The position numbers were made by a program, and so were the translations under genes. Below the pieces are notes generated by a model. That model saw only the letters and a program-made list of their open reading frames with translations. It was not told the DNA's origin and did no database searches. From an uncultured Clostridia bacterium (lineage in GTDB: Bacteria > Bacillota > Clostridia > UMGS1810), in contig CAKSIN010000039.1 in NCBI GenBank assembly GCA_934463115.1, forward strand, positions 1-13,748: a DNA stretch of 13,748 nt, given 5' to 3'. Within the stretch, counting starts at the first letter, position 1. Each line of letters starts with the position of its first letter. This document shows, in pieces, positions 6,787-12,720 of the stretch.

Positions 6787-7242
6787 ATGGAAAGAAAAAG
6801 CGGCGCGGTTAATGTTTTCTTTATTCTGTTTATAATGGCGTTCATCATTATTACAGCCGTAACGGTTGAATTTTACCATATATTCACTGTGAAAGAGTAT
6901 ATTGATACGGAGCTTTCGAGGGCGCTTAATATTGCGACGGATTATGCAATGCTTGACGAGTATCGTATGGAGCATATATCTATGATACATATTCCGACTG
7001 CAACGGCTGAATTTGAAAGCTATCTGCATAATGAAATGAAGCTCAATTCATCGAATGAGCGTGTTGAGGACGGAAAAGTGAAGTATAAGCTGATTATTCA
7101 AAACACCAATATAAAAAACAGTCCGGCTTCGTATCAGGTATCGGGAGTTGTCAGAATGAAACCGATTTTGTTATCTTCGTTGGTTCCCGTAGATATTGAT
7201 ATTCCGTTTAAGGCAAAAGCGAGAAATCAGCGATTTGAATAA
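6787..7242 (+). CDS. TadE-like pseudopilin/minor pilin protein
   Basis: A 151-residue protein with N terminus MERKSGAVNVFFILFIMAF, a hydrophobic helix at about 8-32 with a Glu at its end (TAVTVEFYH), and a mixed alpha/beta extracytoplasmic domain. A short Lys/Arg-Ser-Gly leader running straight into the hydrophobic helix is the pattern expected for a pilin-type signal cleaved after Gly6, and a TadE/TadG-like minor pilin role follows from position as last gene of the cluster. The family match is by architecture rather than by a recognised domain. Start ATG 6787 has a modest AGTAGGTG upstream. It ends the pilus operon: a strong promoter starts 16 bases after its stop, although no terminator is visible between them. 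Confidence 0.65.
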   Translation: MERKSGAVNVFFILFIMAFIIITAVTVEFYHIFTVKEYIDTELSRALNIATDYAMLDEYRMEHISMIHIPTATAEFESYLHNEMKLNSSNERVEDGKVKYKLIIQNTNIKNSPASYQVSGVVRMKPILLSSLVPVDIDIPFKAKARNQRFE

Positions 7243-7258
7243 AAATATATTTTAGGTG

Positions 7259-7287
7259 TTGACAGGTGGCGACACTTGTGTTATAAT
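7259..7287 (+). promoter_or_regulatory. Consensus sigma-A promoter of the surface-protein operon
   Basis: TTGACA (7259-7264) and TATAAT (7282-7287) match both consensus hexamers exactly, with the ideal 17-base spacer. Transcription would start near 7294-7296, just before GGAGG (7307-7311) and ATG 7319. It is the best promoter in the window and starts only 16 bases after the pilus operon, so the regulator and the two surface proteins can be expressed separately from the pilus genes. Confidence 0.9.
7262..7279. promoter_or_regulatory. Operator candidate inside the promoter spacer
   Basis: ACAGGTG (7262-7268) and CACTTGT (7273-7279) form a dyad with one mismatch around GCGA, lying between the -35 and -10 boxes. 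A repressor bound there would block RNA polymerase. The first gene of the operon encodes a ribbon-helix-helix protein, and such proteins bind short dyads and often autoregulate, so self-repression is the simplest reading. Short dyads of this quality can arise by chance. Confidence 0.5.
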
Positions 7288-7318
7288 GGAGTCGAAAAAA
7301 AGATACGGAGGTACTGTT

Positions 7319-7501
7319 ATGGGTGCAGTATACAGAACAAAAACGGCGATATATCTTGACAACACTATCTTTGAGTGGCTTATTGACAAGCACGAAAAGA
7401 CGGATATTCCGAACAGCAGAATTATTGAAAAGGCATTACTTGAATATTACAAAGATGAAATTGAAGAATTTAGGAAAAGCAAGGAGGAAAAACAGCAATG
7501 A
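7319..7501 (+). CDS. Ribbon-helix-helix (CopG/Arc-type) DNA-binding regulator
   Basis: A 60-residue protein consisting of one RHH fold: strand YRTKTAIYLDNTIFEWLIDK (about 5-24), helix A through HEKTDI, the turn PNSR and helix B RIIEKALLEYYKDEI, ending in a charged tail. RHH dimers insert the N-terminal strand into the DNA major groove; they act as antitoxins, plasmid copy-number repressors or simple repressors. No toxin follows here: the next gene, overlapping by 4 bases (ATGA), encodes a secreted SLH protein, so a repressor of its own surface operon is more likely than an antitoxin. Start ATG 7319 has GGAGG 7 bases upstream and a consensus promoter with an internal dyad before that. Confidence 0.8.
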   Translation: MGAVYRTKTAIYLDNTIFEWLIDKHEKTDIPNSRIIEKALLEYYKDEIEEFRKSKEEKQQ

Positions 7502-8658
7502 AAAGAATTATAGCAGCGGCGGTCGGTATCGGTATGCTTTTGGGTACTACGGCTTTTGCCGACAGCATAACACTAAGTCTTGGCGATAATATATCGCAGA
7601 CAGTTACACAGCAGGAACAGCAGAGGGCGATTTTCAGCGATACACAAACAAGTGACTGGTATTATCCGCATATGAAAATGCTTGTGGAAAAGGGCGGTAT
7701 AAACGGATATGAGGATCACACCTTCCGACCGAACAACCAAATCACAAATGCGGAGTTTATAAAAACCATTATTGGTCTTGTTGATACGGGTTCTATCGTG
7801 TATGACGCACATTGGGCAGAGGGCTATATTCAAAAAGCGAGAGGTTTGGGTATTATTGAAGCCGATGAATTGCCTGAAAACGAATATGACGAGCCCATCA
7901 GACGGCAGAGAATGGCGAAATTTGCGGCAAGGACAATGGAAAAGGTTTTAAAGGAAACTAAGGCCGCTGATACGCAGGAGTATATTGCAAAGATAAAGGA
8001 TTGGTCTGATGTCTGCGAAAGCTGTAAGCCGTATGTTGCAGAGGTATATTCAAAAGGTGTTATATGCGGTATGCCGGACGGAACCTTTTCCGGCGGCAGC
8101 TATACTACAAGAGCAGAGGCAACAACAATGCTTGTAAGAATGATAGACTCAAGCTATCGTGTAGAAATGTACGGCGATGTGGCGTTTAATAAGAATACAG
8201 ATGTTATGAGTGACGGCAAAATGACTGTTCAGAAGTCAAAGGACTTTATGGATATAACGCTTGAAAGCTTGAAGTTTTATAAAGAAAACGGCAAGTATTA
8301 TGTAAGCGGTACATTTCCGGAACTTCCGCAAGGCTTTGAAAACTGGCTGATGATTACATCGCAGTCAAAGAAAGATGAACCGAGCTTCGGATTGACAACG
8401 GGATTTACAATGATAGAGGAAAATAAAATCCCCAACAGTGGAAGCTTTAAGAAAGAACTAAATTTATCAAATCCCGATAATTTGGACTTTGTTGTAATAA
8501 GAATAGGCGTTGATGCCGTGGATATGCCTGATTCGCAAGCGCAATCAGCATATTATAACATCAGTACCGCTCATTCAAATGAAATTACACTTGTTAAGGA
8601 AACAGGCGAGAACAGCGAAACCTTTGAATATGATTTTTCAAAACTGTTTCAGTGGTAA
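7498..8658 (+). CDS. Secreted S-layer-homology (SLH) domain protein
   Basis: A 386-residue exported protein. A signal peptide spans residues 1-21 (cleavage likely after TTAFA), followed by a short linker and three SLH-type units: about 45-95 (with WYYPHMKMLVEKGGINGYED and TFRPNNQITNAEFI), about 105-150 (more diverged) and about 167-217 (CKPYVAEVYSKGVICGMPDG, then the TTRAEATTMLVRMI end). SLH triplets bind pyruvylated secondary cell-wall polymers, so this protein would sit on the wall. The remaining region (about 225-386) is a beta-rich domain I do not recognise; it has no TM or sortase motif. Start ATG 7498 overlaps the RHH stop and has AAGGAGG upstream. The next gene, also secreted, begins 15 bases after the stop. 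A wall anchor for the pilus or for its partner protein is plausible from context. Confidence 0.88.
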   Translation: MKRIIAAAVGIGMLLGTTAFADSITLSLGDNISQTVTQQEQQRAIFSDTQTSDWYYPHMKMLVEKGGINGYEDHTFRPNNQITNAEFIKTIIGLVDTGSIVYDAHWAEGYIQKARGLGIIEADELPENEYDEPIRRQRMAKFAARTMEKVLKETKAADTQEYIAKIKDWSDVCESCKPYVAEVYSKGVICGMPDGTFSGGSYTTRAEATTMLVRMIDSSYRVEMYGDVAFNKNTDVMSDGKMTVQKSKDFMDITLESLKFYKENGKYYVSGTFPELPQGFENWLMITSQSKKDEPSFGLTTGFTMIEENKIPNSGSFKKELNLSNPDNLDFVVIRIGVDAVDMPDSQAQSAYYNISTAHSNEITLVKETGENSETFEYDFSKLFQW

Positions 8659-8673
8659 GGAGGATAATTTAAT

Positions 8674-10224
8674 ATGAGAAAGAATATATTATCCGGAGGG
8701 CGAATTTTCGCTCTCCTTTTTCTTTTGTGTATGCTTTTTGCAGGGACACAATCGGCATATGCAGCAAGTAATGTGTGGGGACTGTGGCAGACAGCCATAT
8801 CGGAGGATAAAACCTACGAAAACAGCTTTATCGTCTCGGCACAAAACACATTCAGCGTAGAATTGTGGCATTATTCCGGCGGTTATTGGGGCAATAATTT
8901 TGTCCGTATCTATGATAAACAGGTTTTTGATGATCCCGATCAGCTTGCGGAAGCCGTAAATGCGGTTATGGAGTTTGATATGGCATTGCCGAATGAAGTT
9001 ATATCATTGCTTAACGACGGTTACAATGTCGATGTTGTTATGTCGGCAAACGGCATACCGCTTAATAATATCTTTAATTTGAATAAGGGATTTACCTTTA
9101 AATATGAAAACGGAAAAATTGTTTTTAAGGCATACCCGAAATTTAATTTTGATAAAAGATACAATTATCGGGATCACTTTGTAGCAGGACTTAATAAGGC
9201 GATTCCGTTTGTAGTAGCGCCATACGGATATAACCGATATGCAATGTGGACGAAAAATGGCAGGCCGGTAGGTGCGGCAAACGGTTTTTTCAATCCCGAT
9301 AATATCTATGATACAGGTTCAGAAGGCATTATACACCCCTCACAAATAAAAAATAATTTGGGATACTTGCAATCCGATTTGAACATTTATGTTGACAGGG
9401 AAAACGGGACTTTCGACTGGATGAGCAGTAATAATATTGCTATCGGATATAAAACCTTTGCAAATGCCGGAGCCGTTGCGGTTCATTTTGATTACCCGGT
9501 TACGATTTCTTTCTATAAAGGCGGCAAAATGACGGATATTCCGAATGGCAGCAAAAGTAACGGCAATCCCGAACTTGATGATGAACCGACAGAGCCGGAA
9601 CAACCGAATTTGCCTGATGATAATACATCAAGCTGCGGTGAGGTTATACGATGGACGGAAGAAGATTCACATACCGTAACTAAATCTTGCAGACGGCACG
9701 GCTCACATAAATATACTTGCAAGCACAAGTTTATATATGAAACAAGTTTGTCTGCGGAATATACTATGTCACCTAAGACGCTTAAAAGCGGATACGGATT
9801 TACGGTTGATTTGAATACATCCGTTTCAACAAGGATAGTGTCGCATAGCGGCGGCTGCAATTCTTGGGGTAATAACAAATCGTCGCAAAAAACTGTTCAG
9901 GCGCCAACGAAAGCTGATGTAAAGCTGAATTATACCGTAACAAATATAATCGGCACACAGGGCAATACAGTACCTCTTGAAAGGACGGCAAACAGTGGCA
10001 CTCAAACTGTTTTTACCACTGCGGAAAATCCGATTTCGATAATGAAATCAAGAACTATTTATACCGAAGTTTCGCTTGCCGGAACAGCAGAAAATCCCGA
10101 AACACATAGTTATGATATTTACATTTACGGAGGCGGCGTTAACGGTGTTGAGTTTTGCAAAACCATTACCGACAGCTTTGTTATTAACGGTTCAATGTTT
10201 GATGATGATGGCACAACATCTTGA
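8674..10224 (+). CDS. Large secreted protein of unknown family, possible surface or pilus-associated adhesin
   Basis: A 516-residue exported protein not assigned to a named family. The signal peptide (1-30, hydrophobic core FALLFLLCMLFAG, cleavage near AYA) is followed by an aromatic-rich domain (about 31-290), a Pro/Glu/Asp linker (about 298-318) and a C-terminal domain (about 320-516). The latter has five cysteines (321, 339, 349, 395, 495) and a Cys/His cluster CRRHGSHKYTCKH at 339-351 that could bind metal or form disulfides. There is no C-terminal TM, LPXTG or SLH unit, so it is released or held by a partner, perhaps the SLH protein encoded just upstream. Start ATG 8674 has AAGGAGG 9-10 bases upstream. 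Codons 8-18 form a full terminator-like hairpin and U-tract. Co-transcription with the SLH gene is likely. Confidence 0.8.
   Translation: MRKNILSGGRIFALLFLLCMLFAGTQSAYAASNVWGLWQTAISEDKTYENSFIVSAQNTFSVELWHYSGGYWGNNFVRIYDKQVFDDPDQLAEAVNAVMEFDMALPNEVISLLNDGYNVDVVMSANGIPLNNIFNLNKGFTFKYENGKIVFKAYPKFNFDKRYNYRDHFVAGLNKAIPFVVAPYGYNRYAMWTKNGRPVGAANGFFNPDNIYDTGSEGIIHPSQIKNNLGYLQSDLNIYVDRENGTFDWMSSNNIAIGYKTFANAGAVAVHFDYPVTISFYKGGKMTDIPNGSKSNGNPELDDEPTEPEQPNLPDDNTSSCGEVIRWTEEDSHTVTKSCRRHGSHKYTCKHKFIYETSLSAEYTMSPKTLKSGYGFTVDLNTSVSTRIVSHSGGCNSWGNNKSSQKTVQAPTKADVKLNYTVTNIIGTQGNTVPLERTANSGTQTVFTTAENPISIMKSRTIYTEVSLAGTAENPETHSYDIYIYGGGVNGVEFCKTITDSFVINGSMFDDDGTTS
8695..8726 (+). terminator. Terminator-like hairpin inside the signal-peptide coding region
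   Basis: GGAGGGCGA (8695-8703) pairs with TCGCTCTCC (8708-8716) over 9 pairs, one G·T, with loop ATTT, followed at once by TTTTTCTTTT (8717-8726). This meets all criteria of an intrinsic terminator, yet lies at codons 8-18 of the secreted-protein gene. A ribosome initiating at ATG 8674 would cover the 5' arm, so translation could prevent termination. An attenuator for the downstream gene is one reading; coincidental pairing in Gly-Gly-Arg and Leu/Phe codons is the alternative. Confidence 0.65.
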
Positions 10225-10238
10225 TTGGAGGCTTGACA

Positions 10239-10838
10239 ATGAATTACAAGGAAACGGTGCAACACACCATTTGGAGTGAGCCTGACGAACAAAGGCGTGT
10301 AATGCGGTTAGGTACAAAAACAAACGGTGAAGTATTTGACGATTTGAAACAAAAGATTGAAGCGGCGGGATTTATGCCCGATGACTATTTTATTATGTCA
10401 GGAGAGTTGAAGCCTGATGATAAAATCCCCGATTTTGACGAGGCGGTTTGCAGTGTGAATTTCGGCAGCGAGGGCATATATCTTGATATTGACTTAAAAT
10501 ATCTTTCGCCTGAAAACGAAAGGCGGCAGGTTCATTTTGCAACAGGGAAAACGCTCGGAGAAAATACATTTGATTTCTACCGAATGTCATTGATAGCCGG
10601 AGAGTGTTCTATGCTTTTGAATGGTGACGGCTGCACAGTGGGAAATAACACAAAAACAATACTGATTCTCGATGATGAGGAAACAAACATAATCACAAAG
10701 TCGCTTGAACTTCAGGCGACTTTTAATAATGATGTAAACAGAAGCAATTCGGAGGTATATAATCTGCTGCAAGCAGTAAATCCCGACGCATTAAACAAAT
10801 TTCTCGAAAATGAGAATGATGAAGAATTGGAGGTATAA
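10239..10838 (+). CDS. Element protein of unknown function with acidic tail
   Basis: A 199-residue soluble protein without signal peptide or TM. I do not recognise a named domain. Visible blocks are a helical N-terminal part (NYKETVQHTIWSEPDEQRRV), a region with YLDIDLKYLS and FATGKTLGEN (not a P-loop: it lacks the GxxxxGK spacing) and a helix FYRMSLIAGECSMLLNGDG. The C terminus is acidic and ends DEELEV, like three other proteins here. Start ATG 10239 was chosen for GGAGG at 10226-10230, 8 bases upstream. It follows the secreted protein by 14 bases and ends 5 bases before ssb, with its last codons supplying the ssb ribosome-binding site. It therefore belongs by position to the DNA-maintenance module rather than the surface operon. 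Confidence 0.75.
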   Translation: MNYKETVQHTIWSEPDEQRRVMRLGTKTNGEVFDDLKQKIEAAGFMPDDYFIMSGELKPDDKIPDFDEAVCSVNFGSEGIYLDIDLKYLSPENERRQVHFATGKTLGENTFDFYRMSLIAGECSMLLNGDGCTVGNNTKTILILDDEETNIITKSLELQATFNNDVNRSNSEVYNLLQAVNPDALNKFLENENDEELEV

Positions 10839-10843
10839 ATTTT

Positions 10844-11170
10844 ATGGTAATTGAATTATGCAAACTGTTAAACGAGGTTAAGACAAAAACGGTGACAACC
10901 GAAAAAGGCGAAAAAACAGTCCTGAATAATCGTGTTATGATTTATCAGGGCAGGAACAAAAGCACTTTTGTCGATATAACCGCATGGAACAGTATGGCGG
11001 AATTTATCGGAAGAAATTTTAAAAAAGACGATCAGATTTATATTGAGGGTGAGCTGAAAAATAAACCTATTACAGTGGGCGAACAGAGCTTGCAGACAAA
11101 CTTTGTGCTTGTAACTAATGCAAAGCTTATATTCGGAAAAAACGAACAGAGAACGGAAACGGAGGATTGA
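10844..11170 (+). CDS. ssb: Single-stranded DNA-binding protein, short OB-fold form
   Basis: A 108-residue OB-fold protein that would coat single-stranded DNA during replication or transfer of the element. The core NNRVMIYQGRNKSTFVDITA, then WNSMAEFIGRNFKKDDQIYI and EGELKNK, shows the SSB pattern of strand 2-3 residues, the 'WN..AE' block and the 'G.L' strand. It is shorter than housekeeping SSBs (about 150-180 residues): the Gly/Pro/Gln-rich linker and the DDDIPF-type tip that recruits partner proteins are missing, and the chain ends RTETED. Start ATG 10844 has GGAGG 10 bases upstream, inside the preceding gene. The stop lies 2 bases before the next ATG. An element-specific SSB is the best reading. 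Confidence 0.88.
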   Translation: MVIELCKLLNEVKTKTVTTEKGEKTVLNNRVMIYQGRNKSTFVDITAWNSMAEFIGRNFKKDDQIYIEGELKNKPITVGEQSLQTNFVLVTNAKLIFGKNEQRTETED

Positions 11171-11172
11171 TT

Positions 11173-12102
11173 ATGAAGCCTATCATAAACATAGAAGCTT
11201 TCAGACAGTATTATGAGGAGGCTGTAAACTGCAAAACCGTACTGAACACAAATGCAGAAAATCTTTCGCTTGATGATGAACGGCGGCTTGACGCTCTGCT
11301 GCCGATTTACGATGAACACGGTCGGGAGATGGTGAAACGGCTTATAGTAACTGCAATAAGACGGGATTCACAAAATTACAGTGAACAGGTTCGTAAATGG
11401 GCGGACAATGCGATAGTGGCAATGTTTATATATGAAACCGATAATGTGCTTTCGGACTATATTCCCGACCATTTATCAGAGGCTGCTATTGAGGCTGTCG
11501 CAAAGGATTTGATAGAAAGAGAAAAGCAGAAAACTATTGTTAAATCAAAAGAGGGAACGGAATATGAGGTTATAAAATCGGAAGAAGCGAATTGTCTGCT
11601 GTGTAAGCATACCGACGGTATTCCGACATATTGCCGAGCGTATATATCACTGCAAAATGCAAAAGACGCAGATTTTTCAGATGAATGGATGATTGCAGAA
11701 GGGTTGAGCTATAGTGATATGAATAAGGCATATGTTGATTCGATTGAGGAGGATAGGACAGACAAGCTTGTTCGTGAAAAATTCGATGAAGAATATATCA
11801 ATTTTAAAGAAGCAATGGTATCAAAAAGCTCTCTTGATGTATTTGAATCGTGTTATAAAATAGCGGCTATGGAGGATGTGTATTTTTATGTGACGGAAAG
11901 CAAAATATTTACGCCGGAAGAAAAGGAATATATTTTAAATTCCGGTGATTATGTGTTAACAGATTTAATGCAGGCTTGGTATGACTACGGTGACTGGAGC
12001 GATAGGGTATCAGACAGCGTTGATAATACATTTAGCGAGCGTATGAGTGAATATCAAAAATCGTTGGATAATAGCGAGGATTGCGAGGAAGAATTGGAGT
12101 GA
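11173..12102 (+). CDS. DUF3849/DUF3848-like conjugative-element protein
   Basis: A 309-residue cytoplasmic protein. Residues about 8-82 resemble the DUF3849 pattern (a short 'LDDERRLDALLPIYDEHG' helix pair, an 'R..VKRLIVTAI' stretch and a closing RKWADNA), and about 195-287 resemble DUF3848 (KFDEEYINFKEAMVSKSS, a YKIAAMEDVYFYV helix and a 'W.DY.DW.DR' end). Both domains are known from proteins of Clostridial conjugative elements with no established biochemical role; I assign them from remembered pattern only. A middle block has a CLLCKHTDGIPTYC cluster (141-154) that might bind metal. The tail is acidic (EDCEEELE). Start ATG 11173 has GGAGG 7 bases upstream at the ssb end. The stop is 4 bases before the next ATG, and its last codons provide GGAG for that gene. 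Confidence 0.68.
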   Translation: MKPIINIEAFRQYYEEAVNCKTVLNTNAENLSLDDERRLDALLPIYDEHGREMVKRLIVTAIRRDSQNYSEQVRKWADNAIVAMFIYETDNVLSDYIPDHLSEAAIEAVAKDLIEREKQKTIVKSKEGTEYEVIKSEEANCLLCKHTDGIPTYCRAYISLQNAKDADFSDEWMIAEGLSYSDMNKAYVDSIEEDRTDKLVREKFDEEYINFKEAMVSKSSLDVFESCYKIAAMEDVYFYVTESKIFTPEEKEYILNSGDYVLTDLMQAWYDYGDWSDRVSDSVDNTFSERMSEYQKSLDNSEDCEEELE

Positions 12103-12106
12103 TGAT

Positions 12107-12673
12107 ATGAAAACTCTGGTTGTCAATCTTTTTGCCGGTCCCGGAGCAGGGAAAACGACCTGTGCTTGGGAAATTGCTTCAGAGTTAAAGAAACGGGGCA
12201 TTGTGACTGAGTATGTGCCTGAATACGCAAAAGAGCTTGTATGGGACGAGAATTATGAAGCATTAGCAGATCAGGAGAGCATATTTGAGGAACAGGCTCA
12301 CCGAATAAACAGGCTTGTCGGTAAGGTTGATGTGATTGTGACGGATTCGCCTATATTGTTCAGCGAGATTTACGGAGAGAATAACAGTAACGGTTTTCGT
12401 GCGAGAATATGGGATGAGCATAACAGTCATGATAATTTTAACCTGTTTATAAACCGTGGAAGTACATTTGAGCAGCAAGGGCGAATACATAACCTTGAAG
12501 AAAGCAAAGAAAAAGATAATGAAATAAAGCAAATGCTTGATGAACATTCAGTGTATTACGGCAATTACTATCATAGAACAGTACCTGTTGTTATTGATAA
12601 TATTGTTAAAACTTTGAATCGTATTCAGGCATACACAGAACAAGACGAAGATGATGAGGAAATGGAATTATGA
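12107..12673 (+). CDS. P-loop ATPase, small-molecule-kinase-like (AAA_28/NadR-like)
   Basis: A 188-residue P-loop NTPase. Walker A GPGAGKTT is at 11-18, VIVTD at 76-80 fits Walker B, and NRGSTFEQQGRIHNLEES (116-133) looks like the arginine-bearing lid of nucleotide or nucleoside kinases. The compact size, the early P-loop and EYVPEYAKELVW after it match AAA_28/NadR-kinase-like proteins and phage nucleotide kinases, so phosphorylation of a small molecule is more likely than DNA translocation. The substrate cannot be read from sequence. Start ATG 12107 puts the P-loop strand at the N terminus and has GGAG 7 bases upstream. The tail EQDEDDEEMEL is acidic although it does not encode a ribosome-binding site. 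A terminator-like hairpin follows 3 bases after the stop. Confidence 0.78.
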   Translation: MKTLVVNLFAGPGAGKTTCAWEIASELKKRGIVTEYVPEYAKELVWDENYEALADQESIFEEQAHRINRLVGKVDVIVTDSPILFSEIYGENNSNGFRARIWDEHNSHDNFNLFINRGSTFEQQGRIHNLEESKEKDNEIKQMLDEHSVYYGNYYHRTVPVVIDNIVKTLNRIQAYTEQDEDDEEMEL

Positions 12674-12676
12674 GTG

Positions 12677-12700
12677 GGGCGGCATTTGCTGCCCTTTTTC
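12677..12700 (+). terminator. Intrinsic terminator before repA
   Basis: GGGCGGC (12677-12683) pairs with GCTGCCC (12688-12694) over 7 pairs, one G·T, with loop ATTT, followed by TTTTTC and a further AATTTT. It should end much of the transcription from the upstream genes. The repA ribosome-binding site begins only 6 bases after this stretch, with no clear promoter in between, so repA would depend on readthrough or on control at this hairpin. Confidence 0.75.
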
Positions 12701-12720
12701 AATTTTAGGAGGAAAGAACA

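Noticed and set aside
6178..7029. Minus-strand frame of about 283 codons opposite the pseudopilin genes
   Set aside because: Its product is a Cys/His/Arg-rich mixture typical of the antisense of AT-rich coding DNA, it has no ribosome-binding site, and two or three well-supported + strand genes occupy the region.
9513..9878. Minus-strand frame of about 121 codons inside the large secreted protein gene
   Set aside because: Ser/Leu-rich shadow translation; the + strand frame has a signal peptide, a good ribosome-binding site and continuous coding over 516 codons.
10530..10560. Possible P-loop (ATGKTL) in the 199-residue protein
   Set aside because: The GxxxxGK[ST] spacing is absent and no Walker B strand follows, so it is not an ATPase motif.
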